Shown: piece by piece, positions 1 to 9,037 of the stretch
Layout: each line of letters starts with the position of its first letter
Position numbering within the stretch: the first letter of the stretch is position 1
Assembly: GCA_913055635.1 (NCBI GenBank)
Contig: CAJXLK010000013.1
Span: 27,817 to 91,816 of the forward strand
Direction of reading: 5' to 3'
Length of the DNA: 64,000 nucleotides
Origin: an uncultured Bacteroidota bacterium
GTDB taxonomy: Bacteria; Bacteroidota; Bacteroidia; Bacteroidales; UBA12077
Translations under genes and position numbers: made by a program
The notes under the pieces: model-generated
The model's database searches: none
What the model saw: the letters and a program-made list of their open reading frames with translations, nothing else
What the model was told of the DNA's origin: nothing

Positions 1-83
1 AAAATCATCCGAATCGCCATAGGCACGCTCTATAGATAGACCAATATCATGAAAGGCAATGAGTAAAATTAGCAGATTTTAAC
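1..83. other. Window edge, no gene recognised
   Basis: This short AT-rich stretch lies downstream of nifJ. I see no coding pattern or RNA signature in it. It may hold the 3' flank of a gene outside the window. Confidence 0.4.
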
Positions 84-120
84 CAATAAAAAAAGAAGCA
101 GCCGATGAAGCTGCTTCTTT
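84..120 (-). terminator. Rho-independent terminator of nifJ
   Basis: An 11-bp stem AAAGAAGCAGC / GCTGCTTCTTT (92-102 with 110-120) encloses a 7-nt loop. Read on the minus strand it is followed by a T-rich run (TCTTTTTTTATT). It lies just after the nifJ stop codon at 142, so it is placed to end nifJ transcription. Confidence 0.85.
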
Positions 121-141
121 ATAAGGGGGGTAAGCAATGAT

Positions 142-3100
142 TTATTCTCCGTCAGAGAGTTTTTTGTACTTATTGTACCGGTACTTGGCGTCATCCTCGG
201 CTTGTTTAAAGAGCACATCGGCTTGCTCGGGGAAGGATTTCTTCAGGGAGGTGTACCGCACCTCGCCGGCGAGGAAATCCTGGAATCCGCTCCAATCAGG
301 CTCTTTAGAATCAAGCTGAAAGGGATTCTTGCCTTCTTTTTCCAGTTGCGGGTTATACCGGTAATTTTGCCAGAAACCTACACGAACGGCTTCTTTTTCT
401 TCCTCCATGGATTTGTCCATTCCTCTTCTCAGGCCATGGGCAATACAAGGGGAATAAGCAATGATCACCGAGGGGCCCTCATGGGCTTCGGCCTCTCTGA
501 TGGCCTTGAAATACTGGTTATAGCTGGCACCCATAGCCACCTGGGCCACATAAACGTGGCCATAATTCATGGCCATCATACCCAGATCCTTCTTGCGGCT
601 CTGCATGCCGGAAGCGGCAAATTTGGCCACAGCCCCGGCCGGGGTCGACTTAGAGGCCTGTCCACCGGTATTGGAATAGACTTCGGTATCGAGCACCAGA
701 ATGTTGACGTCTTCACCGGAAGCGATCACATGATCAAGGCCTCCGTAGCCAATGTCATAAGCCCAGCCATCGCCGCCGATGATCCAAACCGAGCGTTTGA
801 TCAGATAATCCTTCAGGGAAAGGATATCCTTGGCCAGGGGATGGTTTTCGTTTTCAAGGGCTTTGACGACTTTATCGGAAGCTTTGCGCGAGTTTTCGGC
901 ATCCTCCTTATTGTTGATCCATTCCTGGAAAGCCTCGCGGGTCTGTTGAGAGATGCCATCTTCGAGGGCGCCTTTCATTTTCTGGGCAATTCTGCTGCGC
1001 AGTTTATTCACCCCGACTGCCATGCCATAGCCATACTCGGCGTTGTCTTCAAAGAGCGAATTGGCCCAGGCGGGACCTCTTCCCTCGTTATTGGGCTTAT
1101 AGGGGGTAGAGGGAGCTGAGCCACCATAAATGGAGGAGCAGCCTGTGGCATTGGCGATCATCATCCGGTCGCCAAAGAGTTGGGTGATGACTTTGATATA
1201 AGGTGTTTCACCGCACCCAGGGCATGCTCCGTGGAATTCAAACAGGGGCTCGGCAAACTGACTGTTTTTGACCGATTTGGTTTTGTCTACCACGTTTTCT
1301 TTGTATCCCACCTGCTCGTGCATATAATTCCACTTCTCGATCTGGTCCTGCTGGGTACTGAGGGGTACCATCTTGAGGGCTTTCTCCTTGGTCGGGCAAA
1401 CTTCTACGCAAACCCCGCAACCGGTGCAGTCCAGAACACTGGTCTGTAGCCGGTAATGATAGTTCTTCAGGGGGCCTTTGCCTTTTAAGGTAGCCGTCCC
1501 TTCCGGGGCTTTTTCCACCTCTTCCTCGCTCATCAAAAAAGGCCGGATAACGGCGTGGGGACATACATATACACAATGGTTGCACTGAATACAGTTTTCA
1601 GGGATCCATTCCGGCACATTGACCGCAACACCACGTTTTTCATATTGAGTGGTGCCGGCAGGGAACGTACCATCTTCACGGCCGGCGAATGCACTGACCG
1701 GCAGCTGATCGCCCTTCTGGGCATGGATCGGCATGGCCACTTTCCGGACGAAATCGGGCAGATGCTGATCATTCTCTGCGGTTTCTTCATGAACCTCCAG
1801 GTTCTTCCATTGCTCAGGAATCTCGATCTTTTCTACCTCACCGCCCCGGTCAACGGCATTGCGGTTCATATTGACAATGTCCTCGCCTTTGCGACCAAAA
1901 CTCTTGACAATGGCCTTTTTCATTTCCTCAACGGCCTGTTCATAAGGGATGACATTGGCCACTTTAAAGAAAGCCGACTGCATGATGGTATTGGTGCGGC
2001 CTCCAAGGCCTACCTCTTCGGCAATCTTGGTGGCGTTGATGATGTAAAAATTAACCTGTTTCTCGGCCAGTTGTTGCTTGATGCGGTTGGGCAGCTTCTG
2101 TTTGGTCTTTTCAGCATCCCAGATGCTGTTCAACAGGAATGTTCCGCCCTGCTTCATGCCATCAAGCATATCATATTTCTCCAGATAAGCCGGCACGTGG
2201 CAGGCTACGAAATCAGGATGGTTGACATAATAGGAAGAGCGAATGGGATCATCCCCAAAGCGCAGGTGAGAGACAGTAATACCTCCTGATTTCTTTGAAT
2301 CATAAGCAAAATAACCCTGGGCATATTTATCGGTTGATTCACCAATGATCTTGATGGAGTTCTTGTTGGCTCCAACCGTTCCGTCGCCGCCGATGCCATA
2401 AAAGCGGCCCTCAAAGGTACCTTCCGGTACAACACTCACCTCGGGTTGAATGGGAAGCGATCGATAGGTTACATCATCTACAATGCTGATGGTGAAATTA
2501 TTCTTCGGTTCCTTCTGTTTCAGGTTCTCAAAGACCGAAAGGATGTGGGAAGGCTGTGTGTCTTTGGAGCTTAGCCCATAGCGCCCACCTACGATCAGCG
2601 GAGCATCTTCCTTTTCATAGAACAAGTTGCGCACATCCAGATAAAGGGGCTCGCCCATGGCACCAGGTTCCTTGGTGCGATCGAGAACGGCAATGCGCTT
2701 TACCGTATCGGGCAGGGCCTGCATGAAATACTTTTCTGAGAAAGGCCGGTAAAGATGTACATTGAGCAATCCCACCGGTTCTCCCTGTTTATTCAAATGG
2801 TCGACAACCTCTTTGATGGCCTGGGTTACCGAACCCATGGCAACAATGACGTGCTCGGCCTTTTCATCCCCGTAAAAAGTAAAGGGATGATATTCACGAC
2901 CGGTCAGTTTGGTCATTTCCTGCATGTAATGATCGACCACATCAGCAACCGGCTCATAATAAGGATTGGAAGCCTCGCGGGCCTGGAAGAAAATATCAGG
3001 ATTCTGGGCCGTTCCCCGGGTTACCGGATGCTCAGGGCTGAGGGCGCTGTCGCGGAACTTTTGCAGCGCCTCATAATCGACCAGCGGAGCCAGTTGATCT

Positions 3101-3669
3101 TCCTGGAGATATTCCACTTTCTGTATTTCATGAGAATTCCTGAAACCATCAAAGAAATGGGTGAAAGGAATCCGTGTTTTAATAGAGGTCAAGTGTGCGA
3201 CGGCAGCGATATCCATGATTTCCTGGATACTTCCGCTGGCCAGAAAACCAAAGCCGGTTTGGCGGGCAGCCATCACATCACTATGGTCCCCAAAAATCGA
3301 GAGGGCATGTGTTGCCACACTACGCGCACTCACATGAAAAACCCCCGGGAGCAACTCACCGGCGATCTTATACATATTGGGGATCATCAATAATAATCCT
3401 TGAGAAGCTGTAAAGGTGGAAGTGAGCGAACCGGCCTGCAATGAGCCATGCACTGCACCGGAGGCGCCCCCTTCGGATTGCAGTTCTGTTACCTCGACTT
3501 CATCTCCAAAAATGTTCTTCCTCCCATGAGAGGCCCATTCATCAATATACTCGGCCATGGGAGATGAAGGCGTAATGGGATAAATTGCAGCTACTTCACT
3601 GAACATATAAGCTACATGAGCCGCTGCATAATTCCCGTCACACGTTATAAAATTTTTCTTCTGTGCCAT
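142..3669 (-). CDS. nifJ: Pyruvate:ferredoxin (flavodoxin) oxidoreductase
   Basis: This 1175-residue protein has the normal length for the single-chain enzyme, which converts pyruvate and CoA to acetyl-CoA and CO2 and passes electrons to ferredoxin or flavodoxin. It opens with the POR N-terminal pyrimidine-binding domain (ITCDGNYAAAHVAYMFSEV). Two 4Fe-4S cluster motifs follow, CIQCNHCVYVCP near residue 693 and CTGCGVCVEVCP near 746. The thiamine-diphosphate domain carries GACPGCGE near 813 and GGDGWAYDIGYGG near 963. All cofactor motifs are intact. The gene is monocistronic, with its own terminator and a probable promoter. The enzyme is oxygen-sensitive and typical of anaerobic Bacteroidota. 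Confidence 0.97.
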   Translation of the reverse strand: MAQKKNFITCDGNYAAAHVAYMFSEVAAIYPITPSSPMAEYIDEWASHGRKNIFGDEVEVTELQSEGGASGAVHGSLQAGSLTSTFTASQGLLLMIPNMYKIAGELLPGVFHVSARSVATHALSIFGDHSDVMAARQTGFGFLASGSIQEIMDIAAVAHLTSIKTRIPFTHFFDGFRNSHEIQKVEYLQEDQLAPLVDYEALQKFRDSALSPEHPVTRGTAQNPDIFFQAREASNPYYEPVADVVDHYMQEMTKLTGREYHPFTFYGDEKAEHVIVAMGSVTQAIKEVVDHLNKQGEPVGLLNVHLYRPFSEKYFMQALPDTVKRIAVLDRTKEPGAMGEPLYLDVRNLFYEKEDAPLIVGGRYGLSSKDTQPSHILSVFENLKQKEPKNNFTISIVDDVTYRSLPIQPEVSVVPEGTFEGRFYGIGGDGTVGANKNSIKIIGESTDKYAQGYFAYDSKKSGGITVSHLRFGDDPIRSSYYVNHPDFVACHVPAYLEKYDMLDGMKQGGTFLLNSIWDAEKTKQKLPNRIKQQLAEKQVNFYIINATKIAEEVGLGGRTNTIMQSAFFKVANVIPYEQAVEEMKKAIVKSFGRKGEDIVNMNRNAVDRGGEVEKIEIPEQWKNLEVHEETAENDQHLPDFVRKVAMPIHAQKGDQLPVSAFAGREDGTFPAGTTQYEKRGVAVNVPEWIPENCIQCNHCVYVCPHAVIRPFLMSEEEVEKAPEGTATLKGKGPLKNYHYRLQTSVLDCTGCGVCVEVCPTKEKALKMVPLSTQQDQIEKWNYMHEQVGYKENVVDKTKSVKNSQFAEPLFEFHGACPGCGETPYIKVITQLFGDRMMIANATGCSSIYGGSAPSTPYKPNNEGRGPAWANSLFEDNAEYGYGMAVGVNKLRSRIAQKMKGALEDGISQQTREAFQEWINNKEDAENSRKASDKVVKALENENHPLAKDILSLKDYLIKRSVWIIGGDGWAYDIGYGGLDHVIASGEDVNILVLDTEVYSNTGGQASKSTPAGAVAKFAASGMQSRKKDLGMMAMNYGHVYVAQVAMGASYNQYFKAIREAEAHEGPSVIIAYSPCIAHGLRRGMDKSMEEEKEAVRVGFWQNYRYNPQLEKEGKNPFQLDSKEPDWSGFQDFLAGEVRYTSLKKSFPEQADVLFKQAEDDAKYRYNKYKKLSDGE

Positions 3670-3712
3670 GTTAATTCCTCAAATTATTTAAACTACAAAG
3701 TGTATCATCCAA

Positions 3713-3720
3713 CAAATTTA
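3713..3720 (-). promoter_or_regulatory. Probable -7 element of nifJ promoter
   Basis: On the minus strand this reads TAAATTTG, a full match to the Bacteroidota -7 consensus TAnnTTTG, 43 nt before the nifJ ATG. No clear -33 TTG is present at the usual distance, so confidence is limited. Confidence 0.5.
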
Positions 3721-3834
3721 TAATAAAAATTCCACCCTTCTTTAGCTGATGACGAAAATCAGGCTAACGGGGCACAATTCATTTTTATTCAAAATAATGC
3801 TCACCCCGGCAATGGCCGGAAATATAAAAACAAA

Positions 3835-3859
3835 GCGGGCCTCCCAAAAGGAAGCCCGC
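3835..3859 (-). terminator. Terminator of rho
   Basis: The hairpin GCGGGCcTCC / GGAaGCCCGC, with one internal mismatch and a short A-rich loop, lies 37 nt past the rho stop codon. On the minus strand it is followed by TTTGTTTTTAT. It separates rho from nifJ. Confidence 0.75.
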
Positions 3860-3896
3860 CCGAATCGGTGATTTATGTTATGCAACATGTTTTGTG

Positions 3897-5639
3897 CTAT
3901 TCACTGTTCATAGAGATCAGGAATTCCTCATTGGTCTTTGTACGGGCAATTTTATCGCGCAAGAACTCCATGGCTTCCACCGAAGTCATATCGGTCAGGT
4001 AATTGCGCAGGATCCATACTTTGTTGAGAACTTCCTCATCCAGCAACAGCTCTTCGCGCCGGGTGCTCGACATGGTAATGTCGATCGAGGGGAATATACG
4101 CCGGTTTGAGAGGCGGCGGTCGAGCTGCAGTTCCATATTACCGGTGCCTTTAAATTCTTCAAAAATCACATCATCCATCTTGGAACCGGTTTCGGTCAGG
4201 GCCGTGGCAAGGATGGTCAGTGAACCGCCTTCTTCAATGTTCCGGGCGGCCCCAAAGAAACGTTTGGGTTTGTGCAGGGCATTGGCATCCACACCACCGG
4301 AGAGGATTTTTCCCGAGGCTGGTGAGATGGTATTAAAGGCCCGGGCCAAACGGGTAATCGAATCCAGCAGAATCACCACATCGTGGCCGCATTCGGTCAT
4401 TTTTTTGGCTTTTTCCAGCACAATATTGGCCACCCGCACATGCCTTTCAGCCGGTTCATCGAAAGTGGAAGAAATCACTTCCCCTTTTACATTGCGGGCC
4501 ATATCGGTCACTTCTTCGGGCCGCTCATCGATCAAAAGGACAATCATGTAGACCTCGGGATGATTGGCCGATATCGCATTGGCAATATCCTTGAGCAAGA
4601 TGGTCTTACCGGTCTTCGGCTGGGAAACAATCAACCCCCTTTGGCCTTTGCCAATGGGCGAGAACATATCCACCATGCGGCAGGATAAGGGATCTTTGTT
4701 GGTATTGGTGGTCAGTTTGAATTTTTCCTCGGGAAACAGGGGGGTCAGATAATCAAAAGGAACTCGATCACGGATAAAATCGGGATTCCTGCCGTTGATC
4801 TTTTGAACTTTAATCAGGGGGAAATACTTTTCTCCTTCTTTGGGCGGGCGAATGGTCCCTTCGACGGTATCCCCCGTTTTCAAACCAAAAAGCTTGATTT
4901 GGGACTGAGATACGTAGATATCATCGGGGCTGTTCAGGTAGTTGTATTCGGCCGAACGCAGGAAACCATACCCATCGGGCATAATTTCAAGAACGCCGCT
5001 ATTGGAAATGATGCCTTCGAATTCATACTGACTGCGGTCCTGCGTTTTTTTCTTTTTCTGTTGGGCAACGGCCTGTTGCTGCTCCTTTGCAGAAGAGTGC
5101 TCCTTTGTTTGCAACTCTTTTGTTGCGTTATCTTGCGTTGAAGTCTCTTTTGCCGGCTGATCTTTTTGCTGATGATCCTTATGCTGCTGATCAGTCTGCT
5201 GGGTATTTTTTTCCTGGTATGATTTCGATTGTTGCTGACTTTGCTGCTGATTCCTTTGATGGCGGTTTTTCCGGGAAGATTTTTTTTCTGTCCCCTGCGA
5301 GGTTTCCCCTTTTTCTGAGGCTTCTTTCTGGGAGGTCTGTTGCTCGGGTTCCAGCGTTTTCGTCTCAGTCTGGGGTTCTTCCTGATGGTTTCCTTTTTTG
5401 GAGGATCCCTTGGGGTTGGTTTCTTTCGATTGCTTGGAAGACTGGCGGGAAGTGTTTTTCTTGGAGGAAGTCTTGCGCTCGGGTTTGGAATCTTCCGTTG
5501 CGTTGATGGCCTGCTGATCTAAAATCTTGTAAATAAGATCCTGTTTTTTAAGCGAATCGGCCCGTTTAACATTCAACTCCTTTGCAATCTGCCGCAATTC
5601 AGAAACCAATTTCTTGTTCAGTTCGAGAATATCGTACAT
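3897..5639 (-). CDS. rho: Transcription termination factor Rho with long disordered insert
   Basis: Rho is a hexameric RNA-dependent ATPase/helicase that ends transcription. The N-terminal helical Rho_N segment covers residues 1-45. Residues about 50-200 are a low-complexity insert rich in Q, K, E, S and T with no hydrophobic core. The RNA-binding cold-shock-like domain starts near 203 ([19 protein letters not shown]), and the ATPase follows with Walker A QPKTGKT at 340-346 and Walker B VVILLDS near 418. At 580 residues it is about 160 longer than E. coli Rho, and the insert accounts for the difference. Such inserts are known in Bacteroides Rho, where one has been linked to phase separation. 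The gene diverges from rpoD across 273 bp. Confidence 0.97.
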   Translation of the reverse strand: MYDILELNKKLVSELRQIAKELNVKRADSLKKQDLIYKILDQQAINATEDSKPERKTSSKKNTSRQSSKQSKETNPKGSSKKGNHQEEPQTETKTLEPEQQTSQKEASEKGETSQGTEKKSSRKNRHQRNQQQSQQQSKSYQEKNTQQTDQQHKDHQQKDQPAKETSTQDNATKELQTKEHSSAKEQQQAVAQQKKKKTQDRSQYEFEGIISNSGVLEIMPDGYGFLRSAEYNYLNSPDDIYVSQSQIKLFGLKTGDTVEGTIRPPKEGEKYFPLIKVQKINGRNPDFIRDRVPFDYLTPLFPEEKFKLTTNTNKDPLSCRMVDMFSPIGKGQRGLIVSQPKTGKTILLKDIANAISANHPEVYMIVLLIDERPEEVTDMARNVKGEVISSTFDEPAERHVRVANIVLEKAKKMTECGHDVVILLDSITRLARAFNTISPASGKILSGGVDANALHKPKRFFGAARNIEEGGSLTILATALTETGSKMDDVIFEEFKGTGNMELQLDRRLSNRRIFPSIDITMSSTRREELLLDEEVLNKVWILRNYLTDMTSVEAMEFLRDKIARTKTNEEFLISMNSE

Positions 5640-5912
5640 AATAAATGTAATTGTTGGAAATTAAGGTTATAAGAATAAATAAGTATCTGCGTAATAAAAT
5701 TAGGGGAAAAGAAGATTACCTCGATTGGAAATCCGGTGCAATAATAAAGATTTCACAGGAAATACCAAAATAAAACAACAAAATCTTTGACTTTATTGTA
5801 GGTTAAAGGTAAAAAAAATTTTTTTAATGCAATCATTTCATTATTTTCACAGGGTAAAAGCAACAATTTTTTAACCCCTCAGTTCGTTTTCTGAAAGTGC
5901 TAAGGTAGGTTC

Positions 5913-6776
5913 ATGAGACAGTTAAAGATCATCAAACAGGTCACCAACCGTGAAGCCTTATCGGTGGATAAGTATCTGCATGAAATCAGTAAGGAAGACT
6001 TACTGACGGCGGAGCAGGAAGTAGAGTTGGCGCGAAGGATACGCAAGAATGATGAGCAGGCGCTGGAAAAACTTATCCGCTCCAATTTGCGTTTTGTGGT
6101 CTCGGTGGCCAAGCAATACCAGAATCAGGGTTTAAGCTTACCGGATTTAATCAATGAAGGCAATCTGGGTCTAATTAAGGCAGCCCGGCGTTTCGATGAA
6201 ACGCGGGGCTTCAAGTTTATATCCTATGCGGTATGGTGGATTCGCCAATCCATTCTGCAGGCCCTGGCCGAGCAGGCTCGTATTGTAAGGCTGCCGCTAA
6301 ACAAGATCGGATCGATCAATAAAATTAACCGGGCCCTGGCAGAACTGGAGCAGCGGCATGAACGGGAACCCTCCATCAATGAAATCTCCAAGACCCTCGA
6401 GCTGGCCCCGGAAGAAATCAAGGAAGCCCTCAAAAATTCAACCAAACCCCTCTCCATGGATGCCCCGCTGAATGAAGAGGAAGAAGACAGCATGTACGAC
6501 ATCATGGAAAGCAGTGAGCACCCACCGCCCGATGAAAACCTGATCAATGAGTCGCTTAACCGGGAAATTGAACGGGCCCTCTCCTCCCTGACGGAAAGAG
6601 AAGCCAAAATCATCCGCCTTTACTATGGCCTGGGCAACAAACATCCCTTTACCCTGGAAGAAATCGGAGAAAAAATCAACCTGACCCGTGAAAGGGTTCG
6701 CCAAATCAAAGAAAAAGCCATTAAAAGACTAAAGCACACCACACGCAACAAAATCCTCAAATCCTACCTGGGATAA
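5913..6776 (+). CDS. rpoD: Primary RNA polymerase sigma factor (RpoD/SigA type)
   Basis: This 287-residue sigma-70 protein lacks region 1.1, as the Bacteroidota primary sigma factors do. Region 1.2 is at the N-terminus ([19 protein letters not shown]). Region 2 includes [18 protein letters not shown] and the promoter-melting segment [15 protein letters not shown]. Region 4 carries the -33-binding helix-turn-helix [17 protein letters not shown] at the C-terminus. The length and order match the house-keeping sigma that reads TAnnTTTG promoters, several of which are seen in this window. The ATG follows an AAGGTAGG stretch. Rho and RpoD being divergent neighbours is notable, but no shared operator is evident. 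Confidence 0.95.
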   Translation: MRQLKIIKQVTNREALSVDKYLHEISKEDLLTAEQEVELARRIRKNDEQALEKLIRSNLRFVVSVAKQYQNQGLSLPDLINEGNLGLIKAARRFDETRGFKFISYAVWWIRQSILQALAEQARIVRLPLNKIGSINKINRALAELEQRHEREPSINEISKTLELAPEEIKEALKNSTKPLSMDAPLNEEEEDSMYDIMESSEHPPPDENLINESLNREIERALSSLTEREAKIIRLYYGLGNKHPFTLEEIGEKINLTRERVRQIKEKAIKRLKHTTRNKILKSYLG

Positions 6777-6799
6777 AAACATTTACCCAACCTGGTTGG

Positions 6800-6829
6800 T
6801 TTGCGCCCCATCTTTTTAGATTATTTTTG
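6800..6829 (+). promoter_or_regulatory. Promoter for the truD leader
   Basis: A -33 TTTG (6800-6803) and a -7 TATTTTTG (6822-6829) are separated by 18 bp, close to the Bacteroidota primary sigma consensus. Transcription would start near 6834-6840, leaving about 150 nt of leader before truD. Confidence 0.65.
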
Positions 6830-6839
6830 CACATCTTAT

Positions 6840-6976
6840 AAACGGAGGCCGGCTGCCGAAATCTGTGGGGCTTTACATGATAGTAGAACAGCAGGTGAAA
6901 TCCGCATAAAGACGCAGGTAAGGGTCAGAGGATGTGCAGGATCTAACCCCCAAAAACCGGCAGGCGCCCTCGATTA
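6840..6976 (+). ncRNA. Candidate structured leader or small RNA before truD
   Basis: The stretch between the promoter and truD is not coding but looks folded. Its ends can pair: GAGGcCGgCTGCCG near 6846-6859 with CGGCAGgCGcCCTC near 6958-6971, 12 of 14 positions. Inside this, GGGG near 6875 can pair with CCCC near 6947. The middle holds three spaced copies of GCAGG. Part of it (AGAACAGCAGGTGAAATCC) resembles the GGGAA...GGTGAAA...CC core of cobalamin riboswitches, but the conserved GCCACTG box is not seen. It could be a leader, an independent small RNA or an unrecognised riboswitch. The family assignment is open. Confidence 0.4.
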
Positions 6977-6989
6977 AATCAGATCACCC

Positions 6990-8030
6990 ATGGAGTTATT
7001 CAATTTTCAGCTTCCATTGATCACCGGGGATATAACGGGCACGGGCGGCCAGATCAAGGAGCAACCTGGGGATTTTGTGGTCGAGGAGATCCCCGTCTAT
7101 GAACCGGAAGGTCAGGGAGCGCATTTGTTCATTCACCTGACCAAAGAGGGCATCACGACCCGGGATGTACAAAAAGCCCTGGCCAGGCTGTTTCAGATCC
7201 CCCGGAAGGATGTCAATTATGCGGGGATCAAGGACAAACACGCCGTAGCCACTCAGTACTTCAGCGTATGGCTTCAAAAAGGCCAGGATAAAAACCGGGT
7301 CTACCAGCTGGAGCAGGACTTACCGGTAACGATCCACCAATTGGTTTTTCACCCCCGCAAGATCAAAAGCGGTCATTTGCTGGGCAATGCCTTCAGCATC
7401 CGCATCCGCCACATCGACATGCCCATATCTGAGGCCGCAGAACGCGCAGAAGAAATCGCCGGGATGATCCATCAAAAAGGCCTGCCCAATTTTTACGGCA
7501 ACCAAAGATTTGGTCTGGAAGGCGACAACGCCCAAAAAGGTTTAGAAATCATTAAAGGACAGCGCAGAGAGAAAAATAAATGGCTGCGCCAATTCCTTAT
7601 GTCGAGCTATCAGAGCTATTTATTCAATTATTACCTTTACCGGCGGATTGAAGAAGGCCTGTACGAAACCATCCTCAAGGGCGATGTGGCAAAGAAGCAT
7701 GCCACCGGGGGCATCTTCGTGGTGGAAGATCAACCGGCCGATCAAAAGCGCATGACCAATCAGGAGATCTGTTACACCGGTCCGATGTACGGAAAAAAAA
7801 TGACCCCTGCCCAGTGGGAATCGGCTGCCCTGGAAGAAAAAGTCCTGGATGAACAGCATATGGACCTGCAAACATTACGAGAAGCCCGGCTAACCGGAAC
7901 CCGAAGGCAGGGGGTTTTGTTGCCGCGAATCACCATTGAACCAGAACAACAAAGCCTGCGGTTAAACTTTACCCTGCCCAAAGGCGCTTTTGCCACCATG
8001 GTGGTGCGGGAATTCACCAAAAATTTCTGA
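6990..8030 (+). CDS. truD: tRNA pseudouridine synthase D
   Basis: TruD isomerises uridine 13 of tRNA-Glu to pseudouridine. The 346-residue length matches the family. The signature GIKDKHAVATQYFSV contains the catalytic Asp at residue 82, and FYGNQRFG near 168 is the second conserved TruD motif. The protein starts with an unusual MELFNFQLPLITGDITGTGG and then the family motif DFVVEEIP. It appears to be a single gene transcribed from the promoter at 6800, with the structured leader between. A perfect 19-bp inverted repeat follows it. Confidence 0.95.
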   Translation: MELFNFQLPLITGDITGTGGQIKEQPGDFVVEEIPVYEPEGQGAHLFIHLTKEGITTRDVQKALARLFQIPRKDVNYAGIKDKHAVATQYFSVWLQKGQDKNRVYQLEQDLPVTIHQLVFHPRKIKSGHLLGNAFSIRIRHIDMPISEAAERAEEIAGMIHQKGLPNFYGNQRFGLEGDNAQKGLEIIKGQRREKNKWLRQFLMSSYQSYLFNYYLYRRIEEGLYETILKGDVAKKHATGGIFVVEDQPADQKRMTNQEICYTGPMYGKKMTPAQWESAALEEKVLDEQHMDLQTLREARLTGTRRQGVLLPRITIEPEQQSLRLNFTLPKGAFATMVVREFTKNF

Positions 8031-8088
8031 AACAAACAGGATTTTCACTATTTTTGTCTCCAAACACCGCAAGCAAAAACAATAAATT

Positions 8089-8146
8089 TATGGACCTTCC
8101 ATGATAACTTAACACAAAAAGACCTGTTTATCATGGAAGGTCCATA
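8089..8146. repeat. Perfect 19-bp inverted repeat
   Basis: The left arm TATGGACCTTCCATGATAA (8089-8107) is fully complementary to 8128-8146, with a 20-nt spacer. No T run follows on either strand, so it is not a classic terminator. It lies between truD and rpe, 32 nt before the rpe start. It may be a mobile palindrome (REP/MITE-like), an RNA processing hairpin or a protein-binding site. Confidence 0.85.
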
Positions 8147-8178
8147 TGACCAATTAATTAGATAAAAAAAAGAACCGT

Positions 8179-8844
8179 ATGAAACATCTGGTTGCCCCTT
8201 CCATGTTATCGGCTGATTTTGCCAATCTCCAGGGTGATATTGAAATGGTCAACCACAGCGAGGCAGACTGGTTTCACCTGGATGTGATGGACGGGATGTT
8301 CGTGCCGAACATTTCATTCGGCCTTCCGGTGGTCAAGGCCATCGACCGCCATGCCCGCAAACCCCTCGACGTTCACCTGATGATCAATGATCCCGACCGA
8401 TACCTGGAGGATTTCTACCACGCCGGAGCCGACCTGCTGACCGTGCATTTGGAAGCCTGTCAGCATTTGCATCGAAGCATCCAAAAGATTCATTCGCTGG
8501 GAATCAAAGCAGGTGTCTCTCTCAACCCCCATACCCCGGCCAATACACTGGAAGCCATTATCCATGAAGTAGATCTGGTTTTGGTCATGTCAGTGAATCC
8601 AGGTTTTGGCGGGCAGCAATTCATTCCACAGAGCATCCAAAAGATTCACAAAATAAGCCAAATGATCCGGCAAACCAACTCCTCCGCCCTGATTGAAGTA
8701 GACGGCGGAGTTACCACTGAAAACGCCAGCGAATTGCTGGAGGCTGGCGCCAATGTCCTGGTAGCCGGGAGCTTCGTCTTCAAATCAGCGGACCCGCCTG
8801 CTACCATTCAAAACCTCAAGCAACTCCGCAAGACAGCCGGTTAG
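8179..8844 (+). CDS. rpe: Ribulose-phosphate 3-epimerase
   Basis: This cytoplasmic TIM-barrel enzyme interconverts ribulose 5-phosphate and xylulose 5-phosphate in the pentose phosphate pathway. At 221 residues it has the family's usual length. Visible motifs are APSMLSADFANL at the start, the metal- and acid-base-site LDVMDGMFVPN (residues 34-44), HLM after HARKPLDV, VNPGFGGQ, and the second catalytic Asp in EVDGGVTTENA. All expected active-site residues are present. The 19-bp inverted repeat lies just upstream, and no downstream operon partner is present. Confidence 0.97.
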   Translation: MKHLVAPSMLSADFANLQGDIEMVNHSEADWFHLDVMDGMFVPNISFGLPVVKAIDRHARKPLDVHLMINDPDRYLEDFYHAGADLLTVHLEACQHLHRSIQKIHSLGIKAGVSLNPHTPANTLEAIIHEVDLVLVMSVNPGFGGQQFIPQSIQKIHKISQMIRQTNSSALIEVDGGVTTENASELLEAGANVLVAGSFVFKSADPPATIQNLKQLRKTAG

Positions 8845-8924
8845 CCTGTGCCTTCAGGCCTTTAGACCAATCAAAGCAAAAAGGGTTCACCCATAAATGC
8901 CCGGAATAAAAGGCTTGCGACCAT

Positions 8925-8973
8925 ATAAAGAGGCCTGCTCCCGGTAAAGATGAATCCGGAAGCAGGCCTTTAT
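8925..8973. terminator. Bidirectional terminator between rpe and the dehydrogenase gene
   Basis: A long hairpin pairs ATAAAG-GGCCTGCT-CCGG with CCGG-AGCAGGCC-TTTAT, with small bulges and an 11-nt loop. It sits between the convergent genes rpe and the dehydrogenase gene. Both flanks are A/T-rich, so it can serve both strands. Confidence 0.65.
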
Positions 8974-9037
8974 AGAAGTACCACATCAACATAACCTGCA
9001 ATAAGGCCATTAGGGCAGAACCCGGCAACCTGCCCCT

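Noticed and set aside
202..1119. 305-codon plus-strand frame inside nifJ
   Set aside because: Shadow of the nifJ coding strand.
6840..6976. SRP RNA, RNase P RNA or FMN/TPP riboswitch
   Set aside because: The conserved core sequences of these RNAs are absent.
8089..8146. Intrinsic terminator of truD
   Set aside because: The perfect stem has no following T run on the plus strand, so a terminator role is not supported.
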